DNA of 64,000 bases from Neckera pumila (Eukaryota > Streptophyta > Bryopsida > Hypnales > Neckeraceae). The notes beneath the pieces were generated by a model. It was given only the letters and a program-made list of their open reading frames with translations, did not search any database and was not told the origin of the DNA. The stretch is taken from the NCBI GenBank assembly GCA_963969595.1, contig OZ018413.1, positions 12,699,711 through 12,763,710 on the forward strand, given 5' to 3'. Shown in pieces: positions 1 to 10,460 of the stretch. The translations under genes and the position numbers were made by a program. Every line of letters begins with the position of its first letter. Position 1 is the stretch's first letter.

Positions 1-2466
1 CTCGAGCCTTGAGAAGTCTAAAATGTCATTTATCAATGAGGAGAGAAGACTGCTGCTCTTGGCCATGGTCTCAACCATAGAGTGCTGATCTTCAGTCAAG
101 TCTGTTTGCAGCAAGATTGAAGCGAGGGCTATGAGGGCGTGCATAGGAGTTCGCATCTCATGGTTCATCACCGCTAGAAAGTCGTTGCGTGCGGCCACTG
201 CTTCCTCGGCCTCCTTCTTCGCAATCTCCAGGGCTAAATTCTGAGATATCAGTTGGTCTCGTGCTCGCATGGACTCCTCCAACACAGTTGCATGCGACAG
301 TGCAACTGCAACCTGATTGCACAATCAGATCCAAAGAGTTGAGAAGGTGATCGATGAACAAGGAATTTACCAAACTGTTGAGCACCTTTTTTGCCTTATT
401 GTCCCATTCCATCAATACAACATTCAATACTCCATTCTACTTTAACAAGGTCATTAAAGCAAGCAGGGGTAGACGGCCATCCACACACTTTCTCAATATC
501 TTTGGTGATCATTTATTTTTATCAGAAACTGCTTAATAAGACTTACAATTAAATGCGTATTTTCAACAGTCACGAGGAAGGTTAAAGAATTCAGTGAAGT
601 TCACAGCAACAAATGATGATCCCCACTCACTTCCTGATACTCGGGGATCAGGGCTTAAGATACGAGCAAGTATGCCACTCTACACTCAACGAGATATATG
701 AAATGTGCACTGCTAATTGGGGATCAGGCAAAATACCTGATCTGCCACTGCTGTGACCAAATCAAACTCATGTCCTTGCCAGTTCCTTTGGGGATCATTG
801 GGCAACACAAGAACCAAGAATGCATAAGACGATGCTTCAGGAAGATGGCCATTCGCAACGTTGGCTTCACTAAAATCCTTAAAATGAGAGGTACTCAAAC
901 AAGGAAGCCTCACAGCCACAACTCGATCTTCTAACACGGTTTCATCAGGCAATTCTGAAGCAATATGCCTCAGTAATAAAATAGAGTTGAGAGGAACAAG
1001 CACTGCACCCTGGTTGCATAGAACCTGCAAATTGCATCTGCAATTTAGCCCCACCATCGAGAGACATACTCATGGTCATCAATCACAACATGGCCTGAAT
1101 CTATTTGATTCATACAATTAAAACATACAAATCATTACAACTCGGCTATGACAATACTTACATGTTGGATGCCTGGATCCGCTTTAGAAACAGTCAACTG
1201 GCTTCTAGACATGATGTTATCCGCTTCCAGCTCATGTGTGAGCTCGAACTGTTCACCATCCTCACTGGGCATCCAGATGTTGCAGCTTTTAAGATTTAGA
1301 GTTTGCGAAAGCTCCACCAGGGTAGTCTTCAAGATGGTGTGTCGATTGAGCGTGCTCCGAATTTCATGGGTCAGCATGCGCACATGCGTTCCTGCCTCTT
1401 CCTTCTTTTTCATAGCTCCAACCTGTTCATCTAATTCTGCAGTCTAGAAAGACCACCCACCGATACACCATCAATTCCTATTCAACAGATTAAAAACGGA
1501 GACTTAGAACGCAACATGAACAGGACATAAATGCTCACGAAATAATCATACAGGTTAATCTTACCTTGCCAACGAGATATAACTCGCGTTTTTTGACACT
1601 TAGAACTTCGGGAATTACCCAGCTGAGGGTGACAGCTGTGGCACAGGACACAAAGGCAGTGGAGACTTTGAAAATGGTCAAGGTTCTGGTTGCACTTGCT
1701 GCAAGGGAGAGAAAAGTCCAGACATTTGTGAGATGAGTCAATCCGCAGAGAACAATGAACGCACCGAATTCCGCAACTACCCATTTGTAAGGGAACACCT
1801 GTATCATCAACACGTCCATAAAACTCAGTTTAGTTCATACTACAATTTGTTAACCTCATGACTGAATGGCCAAAAGTGAACTTCCATATCCATAGGAGCT
1901 GAACAAATAAATTAGGAATGTAACAACATGCACTAATAGGAAGAAGAAATCTTACCGACATTTTTCTATCAATAGATTATATAACGTGAAAGTTACAAAA
2001 ATCGACTATTAGCCTCCGAAGTGGACTTTCTATTTTGAGCTTGGCCAGGTAGATGTTAATTCAACTTTGTCGATTTGAGGATGGAACTACTCCTGAATCA
2101 CTTCAATAGCATTACCTGTGCCTTGTAGATGAAGAACAAAAGCTCGACCGGGATAGAGAAGTAGGCAAGAGCAATGAGCACGTCGGAGACGAGCTGCCAA
2201 TGAATCATCTCCACATAGCGAGGGATAGTGGGGTGAGCAAGGAGGCAGGTCGCACATATTCCTGATGCTTCCAGAACCATGGTGGTGCAAGGCTCGGTGC
2301 AATACTCCTTGCTCGCATAATTTTCTAGCTTCCGAGTCACCATCTCGTCCACAAGAGCATTCTCCGGGAAGAACTGCCTCCTTATGATCGCTGTTACGCC
2401 AGCAGGAGATAAGATCAAGTAAACGCTACAGAACATTGTCCACACTGTTATAAAATTCTTCTCCAT
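1..2466 (-). CDS. ETR: Ethylene receptor, ETR1/ERS-type (5' part; continues past the left edge)
   Basis: This is an ER-membrane ethylene sensor and histidine kinase. Five minus-strand exons join in phase: 2116-2466, 1565-1798, 1162-1443, 737-1024 and 312 to the edge (489 codons so far). Every intron starts GT and ends AG. The N-terminus has a hydrophobic segment (about residues 5-25), then a Cys-rich loop, then the three-helix ethylene-binding domain. That domain keeps the key Asp and Tyr ([13 protein letters not shown]) and the copper-ligand Cys and His (IVLCGLTH). A GAF domain follows ([13 protein letters not shown] starts the linker), ending at [11 protein letters not shown]. The HisKA domain has the phospho-acceptor His in [10 protein letters not shown], so the kinase H-box is intact. 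The extra N-terminal hydrophobic segment resembles subfamily II receptors while the H-box is subfamily I-like. The ATPase and any receiver domain lie outside the window. Confidence 0.96.
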
Positions 2467-2607
2467 TTGGGAATCGATTCTTCAAGGCCACATGTGCGTC
2501 AACAGAGGCAGTTAAAGTTGCTTGTTCGCCGCTTGTTGATAGGAGTCCAGGAAATCACAACTGCGACCTTCAACTGACCTTCAACGACCGCTCGTTGAAG
2601 GTCGCTT

Positions 2608-3201
2608 TCAACTGAGCTCTGAAACAATATTCACCAAGACTCGTCGTGGCAGCTGGGAGCTGAACCCTAATATAGTCAGGACAATAATCTCCAGAGCAAT
2701 TGAGACGATTGAACTGTACTTTGAAATATATGGGTTGTGGAGTAACCAAACACCTTTTCCTCTGTATGTCCCGAGTGACAAATCATGCCAGCTACGTGCT
2801 TCACTATGGAAGCTCCTTACTAATATGAACTTAAGGATGAGTGAAACAAACTCCAGCAACCGAGAGTCGCGGACAAAAGTAAGGAAAGCTGGAAGCACGC
2901 TAGGCACGTCATACTCACTGTGGGAATCCACCTTCACTGTGGCAACCTGTCCACTGCAAGTAACATCAAAAGCAGTGGGGGAAGATAATTTTAGGTTAAA
3001 AGGTGCTCCATAACTAAAAACCGTCCCAAGATATGTATTGGCGTTAATAAGTTGATCTGCTGAGGGTTCTGTAAAGAGCTCTGGAAGATGAAACGAGGGG
3101 CTACAGTCCGCAGAAGGAACGTTATACGTCTCTTCTACATTGACAATATGTCCATTGAAAGTGAAAATCATGCGTTCAGGTGATAGACTTGCCAAAGTCA
3201 A
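2608..3201 (-). CDS. Unrecognised ORF, 197 codons, upstream of the ethylene receptor
   Basis: I do not recognise this protein. The frame is open for 197 codons but begins at TTG. The first ATG is codon 11, and a splice acceptor just upstream (about 3208-3212) is possible, so it may be a terminal exon. The N-terminal half is polar. The C-terminal half has two hydrophobic stretches (about residues 115-132 and 165-182), which suggests a membrane-associated protein if it is translated. It lies between the 3' end of the phytol kinase gene and the start codon of the receptor, on the same strand as both. It could be a separate small gene, an exon of an unidentified gene, or a chance ORF in the receptor's promoter and leader. 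Confidence 0.3.
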   Translation of the reverse strand: MTLASLSPERMIFTFNGHIVNVEETYNVPSADCSPSFHLPELFTEPSADQLINANTYLGTVFSYGAPFNLKLSSPTAFDVTCSGQVATVKVDSHSEYDVPSVLPAFLTFVRDSRLLEFVSLILKFILVRSFHSEARSWHDLSLGTYRGKGVWLLHNPYISKYSSIVSIALEIIVLTILGFSSQLPRRVLVNIVSELS

Positions 3202-3983
3202 AAGCTAATCCTGAATAATAATCCTGCTGAAAATGCAAGAGACCCCATAAAAAATTGATCAGAACTGCAGAAAAATCGCATCAGATTACGAAAACTCTTA
3301 CATTGATTCTTTCCATCAATCACAGCACAAGGAGCGCCTTCCCACACGCATTGAGCACCTTCTCACATGCTCCAACAAGTGTCATAAGGTTCTGTTTTTC
3401 TGTTAGCCTGGTATAAACTCACGCGTTAATTACATCCAGTTAATTGTCGACGTCATTGAAAATAGAAAAAACAACGACAAGACGTCAGAGCTCCAGCCAA
3501 GCAGTACATGCCTCTCAAGCAGGCAATGGTATAGAACCATGTATATCTTTCGACCTAAAATGATTGTACGATCCAGAAGGTCTAACGAGGTGTCGGCCGC
3601 AATTCGGTCCCCAAATGGCAAACAAGAGATGGAAGAGGCTCATCAATGGAGTAAGAGACCTCAATACTTTAATAGAAGTGCAAGAAGCACGGCTGTGGTC
3701 ATGTGGAGGTTTTCTTGGCGACTGCTAATCTTCAGCAGAATGAACTACCGATCCACAAAAGCACGTGCATTTCAGACCATTACAAATGCCAGTGCCTGTC
3801 AGGTGTACACCGAAAGTGGACTCTCGGAAGGTACTCAATAAAAGTACAAACCCTTGTAAATGGAAATGCAGAAAGCTCACGTCGAGACGGGTGTCCACTA
3901 TACATTCCAACTCCCATCTTCGACTCCAAATTGTCACGAAAACGTTGAAGTGGCTTAGGGAAGTTCGAACACGTCTTTTTGCT

Positions 3984-6592
3984 CTAATAAAGCAATAACA
4001 GCATACCAACTCCCATAGCCGTAAAGGGAACAGTGAGGTTGTCATCAATGGGAAGAGGCAAAGACTCTGCAAATGCAGAGGCAAGGGCTACCCCCACCGT
4101 TGCGAAGTACATTTTCGCCGTTGCTGTGAAAAATCCAAATGCTGAGAAAATTGCCACATACCTGCACCGTTCCAGACAACAAATTCAGCTCAGAAGCGAC
4201 CGCGTGTTCGGGCGATCAATTAATAAAGAAGCCGAAATTCCAAAAACAGAGAGGGAAACAGGAAAGCGGTCGGATCTTAGCAGTAATCACTTTCTCAAGG
4301 GCGTGTAACCACAAGATTTCGATGTTGGCCACATACCCCATGGACGCGAGAGAGGCAATGACGAAGAAACCCAGAGTCCCAACGAATGATTTGCTGCTGT
4401 TGTACGGTAACTTACGGGTACCATATTTCCTGCCCAGAATGTCAGCAAAACCTGCACCATTCGTAGAAAAGAGGCGTCACACATGGGCTTAAACCCTAAG
4501 GCTACACGAAAGTAGAGTTTTCATCTGTTTCAGATATGTAGAAACATCAGAGGGAATCCTCTCCATAATCATACGTAATGGTCACAGTGATTATAAAGGG
4601 GCTCGCTCATAATCACGGCGATCATATAGAGGCCTCCATATGCTCACTGTGACCATAGAGTCCAGCTCTTCATGAATCATGAGGAAAATTCCTTTTATGA
4701 TAATACCTACAGTTCTTGAAACCACCTAATTTTATGGAAACCTATGTCACATTGTTGGATAACAAGATCCTCGAAGGAGCCAATTTTCAACCGGCAAACA
4801 CTGGAACGGTTAGTGACCCAAAGCTTCAAAGAGACTTCAAGTCATGTCTGCAACGTGGAAAGAAGGACCACGAACTCTACTTGAGAGAGGTAAACATGAT
4901 GTAATAGTGACGTACCATCGCCCGCGCACAAAGTTGTAATAGCGCATATACCAATAGGTGAATCTCGCCAGAAAAATAATGTCGCAATGGTAATTGTAAT
5001 TGCGTAATAAAGGGGACCATGCAGCAATTCTCTGCACAGCGCACATAGAGCATCAAAAATGCGCAAGTAAAAGGGTTCCAGCATTATAGAACTTGGGAGA
5101 GAGGGAGAAGCAACCACTGTCACAGAGACTACCATTCTGGACTAATCCGTAGAGAGAAGACACCATTATTACCTCTTTCCACCTTCTCTGCTTATAGCTT
5201 TCACAAGAGCTTTATTCGTCCAGAGGCCTAACCCCAATCCGATCATACGAAGCCCGTTCGCACCCGGTGCAAAAGCTGCCATATATCTCGCAAGAGGCGC
5301 TGAACTGCAAGACGAAACCAACAAAGTACATATTAAAGACCTAGATTCTAATGTAATAAACTTCCGAATCCCTGAACTTAGTACCTGACCTTCAAAATGC
5401 ATCAAACCATTGGTACAACTCCCATGCCCTGCTACTTTAGAATCTAGCTTTTCAAGAGTAATGAACCATGTCAGGTCCCATACACAAATGAGAACATCCT
5501 ATCGAGAGGAAAAGTTCAAATGCTAAAGTGATTGAATAGTCAAGCAGCTCCAGTGAGACTAAAAAGCATTACCTGAAGAAAGGCCAGAAGAGCATGAACA
5601 CCAGCCCGGACAATATGTGGCACAGCTTTCGACTCAGTTTCTGCACAAATCCACAAAAACCTCGCGCTCATCACATTGTTTCTTGAGCACGAGATCAAAG
5701 AAACTCCAATCAACCGACACCTACCTAAATGCAACACACCAAACTTCTGCACATAAAAATGTATTAAATTGGCTTAGAGAATGCTCACCATCTCGATCAC
5801 CATCATAACTCCTGTCAATTTTAGGATCTATCAATAAAACTTCAAATACTTATAGCTTTTGTACTCCAAATCACGCATTCTCTGGTGCACTAGAATCCTC
5901 TTCAATGCACAACAAGAAATCTAAAAATCTAAAAATTCTGACAACAGTAACTACACTCAGCGGAATTAGGTGCAACGAGCCTGCTCCCTCTGACCAAACC
6001 TCGACTCTCCACTCCTAAACTCCAAAGCTCAAAATCCTTACTACGACAGCATAGTTAAATAAACAAATCCGTGTGATCAAGAAAGAACGCTTAGAGAGAG
6101 AGAGAGAGAGACATTAAGAACGAACTAGCTACCTTCTCAAGGGGATGGCATACTCAGCGCTTTAGGTGCAATTAGCCTGCTCTTTTTCACCAAATCTCGG
6201 CTCTCCATTCCCAAACTCCAAGCTCAAAATTCTAACTACAACAGCATAGTGGAAACTCAATTAAATCGGAGGAAACTCAAATCAGTGCAATCAAGTACGA
6301 ACGGTGCCATGCTTTGATATCGCGCCATTAGAACAAACTAGCTTACCTTCTCAAGGAGATCGCGCTTGGCCAATTCGTCAAAGAATTGCAAAATTCCAAG
6401 AGCCCCGCACAGAGTGAACGAAGCGACCACAAAGTCGGACGCGGGGATAGACTGGAACGCCGCAAGAGCTTGTGTCATGGAGAAATTCAATGCAGCTGAG
6501 GACTGGCTCCATAGCCCCTGGAGGGAAGCAGAGGAGCATGTGTTGTTGATACAACCCCCTCCGGAAGTGAAGAAGCTCAAAATGTCAGTCAT
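3984..6592 (-). CDS. VTE5-like: Phytol kinase / farnesol kinase-like protein (VTE5/FOLK family), 293 aa
   Basis: Integral membrane, CTP-dependent prenyl-alcohol kinase that phosphorylates phytol (or farnesol) for salvage toward tocopherol and phylloquinone. Six minus-strand exons join in phase to 293 residues: 6347-6592, 5573-5640, 5173-5304, 4916-5031, 4310-4451 and 3984-4161. Conserved blocks occur in family order: a helix ending FDELAKRDLLEK, then KLCHILSGLVFMLFWP, then SSAPLARYMAAFAPGANG, then RELLHGPLYYA, then CAGDGFADILGRKYG, then KLPYNSSKSFVG and finally ESLPLPIDDNLTVP. Several stretches are clear transmembrane helices. The donor of exon 5 (TTGTG/GTTACA) is weak and was chosen because it keeps phase. 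The first ATG is at 6592. A plastid transit peptide is not obvious, so plastid or ER location is undecided, and so is phytol versus farnesol preference. Confidence 0.9.
5950..6360 (-). repeat. Imperfect duplication of about 200 bp in intron 1 of the phytol kinase gene, reaching the exon 1 end
   Basis: The stretch around 5955-6145 is repeated, with small indels, at about 6152-6360. Matching landmarks are the GCCTGCTC block (5978 and 6174), the ACAGCATAGT block, and the block CTACCTTCTCAAGG / TTACCTTCTCAAGG (6131 and 6345). The last block is the exon 1 end and its splice donor, so the intron holds a second, decoy-like copy of the exon 1 donor region about 214 bp downstream. A short (AG)n microsatellite lies at 6093-6111 between the copies. 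Confidence 0.7.
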
Positions 6593-8472
6593 TTCGGTTT
6601 CCCGGATCTCCAGGACGGATCACGATCTCCGCAATGGCGACTCAAATCTGCGCAGCTTTGGAGTTCTTCGACATTTGGTGTTGTTTGCAGCAGCATTTGA
6701 GCAAGAGCATCGGGAGTCACGGGCGAGTCAATAGTGACGGCCCACTGTCGAATTCTTCGTCGACGAGGATGAACAGAAACAAACGAAAATCAAACGAAAT
6801 AGCCTCTTAGGCCAGTGTTTTGCTAAGTATTTTAAAACTCTCTAGAGCAGTGATCCCAGAACTGCTTTACTGAATTTAGTACAACATGCTACCTCAGTTA
6901 TAGGTTTAGTGCAATATGCTACCTCCAAGACAAATGGGCATCAATTTTGGCTACCTTGAGAGTGATTAGTATTAAAAAAAATAGAAAAGATAGGATTTTC
7001 TATTTTTAAAGGATTATTGGGAGTACTATAATATAAAACTAACAAAATAGATGCTAATTCCAATGTAGAGGAAGTTGCACATTGGCTACCAAATTCTATT
7101 GTTTGTTGCAATCTTGACTAAAATCTAATTTTTTCAACGATTTTTTCCAATACACTTTTAGCTCCTGAAAATTTTTAGTAGCAATGGAGCAAAATTTAGC
7201 CACTTCTGTGAACGTTGCTCTAGAGTTGTGACGACAAAATATATCATGTAGTTGTTTTGGGATCTATACCTTTAATGAGGTTGTTTGTTTTGTTTTGTTT
7301 ATACGATGATATGTAACAAACTATGAGGCGTCCAATGGCATTCTTGGTACCACTCAAAAGCTCTTGACAAGGAGGGATGCATGGACTTTGTTTTGTGGTG
7401 TTTGGACCTATAGTGTTAAAGTTATTGAATTTCAAAGTTTTTATGAATAAAAAAATTGAATGAAATTCTTTTATTTTGGAAAAAACATAACTTTTATATC
7501 ATGAGTCCAAACGCCACAAAACAAAACCCTTGCACTCCTTTATGCATAAAAATTTCTATTTGTGGTGTTTGGACCGACAGTGTGAAAGTTATGGATTTTT
7601 CAAAATTAAAAATGGAATTAAATTATCTTTTATTTTAGAAAAAACATAACTTTCACATTGCATGTCCAAATGCCACAAAACAAAGCCCTTGCACTCCTTT
7701 GTGCATAAAGCTTTCTATTCATACTAAGAACGCAAACTCACACTACGGTGCAAAAGTTATTGAATTTCAAAGTTTTAATGAATAAAAAAATTAGAAAATT
7801 ATTTTTCTTTTACTTTGGTTGTGGCAACGGCACAAGGCACACTAGTATAAGTAAATTGATCTTTAAAGTCTTGAGAATTCTTATCTCTTTGGTCCCTTAT
7901 TTGAATCTAATTTTAAATTATTTTTGAATTTTATTTAACTTGTATTTTTTTAGATTGATAACAAGGCATGATTGCATGCAATCAAATCACATTGAGTTGT
8001 CTCCTTCCTATTTAGAATTTTAAATTCCATCCTCAAAAATAAATGATCAAAAGTTTTTTGCATTGATTGAAGTGCTAGTTTGCATTTTGATAGGATTTTG
8101 TGATTTAAAGTTTGAATATGGCTTTTACACTTCAAGTATTTAATTACGTTTGACTTAGTTGTATATCCTTGCATCTTGTTGTCTAAGAGCATCACCACCC
8201 TTACATGGCCAATGAGCTTGGGACAGCTAGTGTAGAAGCCAAGCTTCAAAACATCCCCCACCCGTGCAAAGCCAACAAAATTAATTCTACATGCATGGCC
8301 CCTCAAATCAAAGCTTTACACACCATTTTTTAGGGTGTAGGAAAATTTTGAATGAGACCATTTTGTGGAGATTATCTATGTCATTTTCATATTTTAGAAC
8401 TTCCCTAATACCTCCAAAGGATAGCTCCCACTGCGAGTAGGACACTTCTATTGATTCAAGGCAAACTTCATC
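6593..8472. other. AT-rich intergenic region with no gene recognised
   Basis: The first 150 bp or so upstream of the phytol kinase start are GC-richer and probably hold its promoter and leader. The rest is AT-rich. The only structure seen is the alternating inverted-repeat array listed separately. Small open frames here are not supported by any recognisable domain. Confidence 0.6.
7383..7790. repeat. Array of alternating inverted and direct copies of a module of about 50 bp
   Basis: A module containing TTTGTGGTGTTTGGAC and AAAGTTAT appears in one orientation at about 7383-7428 and 7556-7600. Its reverse complement (GTCCAAACGCCACAAAAC) appears at about 7481-7531 and 7636-7690, with a further partial copy at about 7741-7790. 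The direct copies are about 156 bp apart. The alternating orientation lets the array fold into several competing hairpins. A foldback element or nested MITE ends would explain it; no coding capacity was seen. Confidence 0.7.
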
Positions 8473-10161
8473 ATGCTCCATGAGTCCCGGAAGAAACACT
8501 TGAGCTTGTGGCTCGAGGAGGAGGAGGCTGTACGTAGAAGATGGGAGGATCATGATTCCATACCACCCAATTTGGTCGAGGATGTGGTCCCTAAAGATGA
8601 TGACGACAGTGGAAACATTGCAGTAGGCGTTATCAACGACAAATTCCAAGAGCCTATTCCAATGGACGGAATTCCGGAATTGCTAAAGTAGCACATGTAT
8701 GCTGTTGCACCCATGCTTCAAGGTCATCATGGTGTGTACAATAAGCAATTCTTTGGCACTGTCGTTGATATCTACTCCCGCGGCATTCTAGTAGACCAGT
8801 ATTGCAGAAGATGGGAGTTACTGACATTGAGATCTAGGAGAAGTGGAAACACCATCCAGGTGACAAGTACAAGTTTCTAATGGCGTTGTCAACAGACAAC
8901 GCCCAAGTGGCACAATTCCTGGAACACTATCAGCAAGTGTATGGAGGGCAGCCTTGCAATGAGTCCTTTTCTTTGAGGTTCTTACGCGCTTGCTTTGTCA
9001 CGTTCATACACAAGGTTGAAATAGATTGGGTGAAAGAGGCAGTCAAAAGGCACAAAGGTGCAAATGGAGCAGAAGAGCCTAAACCGGCATAAATTAGGTC
9101 TTGTAGAAATGCGCCAACAACTTGCTACTTTGTGCGCAGCAGTATCTCTTTACTACTGACTTCCCGAGAGCACAACCGGCAGTCAGTTGCCTATGTCTAC
9201 AATTGTTTCCAATAGGTCTCTGGGGACCAAGTGGCACAAAAGCAGCAAGAGACATTCACATAGTAGAACAAGTTCTCCAACAGTAGCAAGGGCGGAAAGC
9301 AAATTGCGTGGATTCCTAAAGGTAATGAAATCCACGCAACCTGCTCCTGAAGGCAATGGAAGAATCAGTCAAGGCTCTGATTGCCATAGAGAGAGATGAA
9401 CGGGCCCTAAACGTGCAGTACACAGCTTTGGTTGACAAGGCTAAGGCGATGCAACTCGAAGGTGCGTACGAGAGTGCCATGGCAAAGTTGAGGGTTGGAC
9501 AACAATTGGTGGACAAATTGATTTCAATAAGGGAGAAGCATGCGAAATCACTTGACTCCTGTCAGGCCATTTGAGCTTCAGCGTTGCCGGAGGCACTGAA
9601 GGCAATTGCGCATTCAAAAATGTGTGTTGCCACCGTCATAGGGAAGTTTTGGAAGCTCAAAGGTTCTTCCTTTGCAGTGCAACCGAGAGCTCCTTTTGTA
9701 TATCCAGCAACTTGTTCTGAACGTTCATTGTCAATTACAGGACCTAAACTTTGTACAGGCTGTAAGAAAGGTTTTGTAGCACGGGCTGTGATCATTGCTT
9801 CTTGTGGTTGTGGATTTCACCCTATATGCATTGCCTTATTGCTGGAAGAGAATAAACATACGTGTCCTTGTTGTGAGACCGCATTTTGTGGAGCTTGGAT
9901 GGCTCAATTAGGGGTTCTTCTTACATCCTGAATGGAGCAGGATGTTGACAGCATGAAAAAAAGGCTAGAGGCCGAAGCACCCCTAAAGACAGGTGAGTTG
10001 ATTCCACTTACCTCTCTGGCTAAGCATGCTTCTTTTTTTCTTAGTTCATTAATACCTAAACCATATGTACATGCATTGTATGTCTTGCAGTCATGGAGCC
10101 AGGTCTCGAAGAAGTGAAGGGTGGGGAGCTGAATCTACCTTCCATACCACCAATGACATGA
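8473..10161 (+). pseudogene. Decayed gene with a coiled coil and a RING/PHD-like zinc finger
   Basis: The coding signal is spread over three frames with in-frame stops (8689, 8878, 9090, 9572, 9929), so this is a degraded copy. An acidic segment opens it (from the ATG at 8473), followed by a helical segment (about 8835-9092). A likely coiled coil runs 9356-9571. A Cys/His cluster at about 9752-9874 reads CTGC, 13 residues, CGCGFHPIC, 11 residues or so, CPCC, which resembles a RING or PHD treble-clef finger with one ligand unclear. A genuine intron is visible: donor AG/GTGAGT at 9993, acceptor TTGCAG ending at 10090, and a last exon in phase ending TGA at 10159-10161. The gene faces the transposase-like pseudogene tail to tail, 299 bp away. 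I do not recognise the family. It could be the accessory gene of the same mobile element or an unrelated host gene copy. Confidence 0.55.
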
Positions 10162-10460
10162 GAGCTCGGTGATGGTGACTGGTCCAAGGTAGTGTTTCTA
10201 ATATACTTTAAGTTTTAACTAACTTCAAACTTGCACTATCACGCTCAATGATATAAGCATGTACAGCTTTTGACAAGTGACAGTTGTAAAAATGGATAGT
10301 TTTGAACATTTGAATTCTAGAATATGTAATATTAACATTCAGTGTTTTCAACATCACTACTATAACTTATATGTCCGAACTCCTATACGTCAGATGCTTC
10401 CACATGGTCCATCTAATTCGAGTACGTTGTCAACAACCACCTTGCTTCAATATTTCGATT

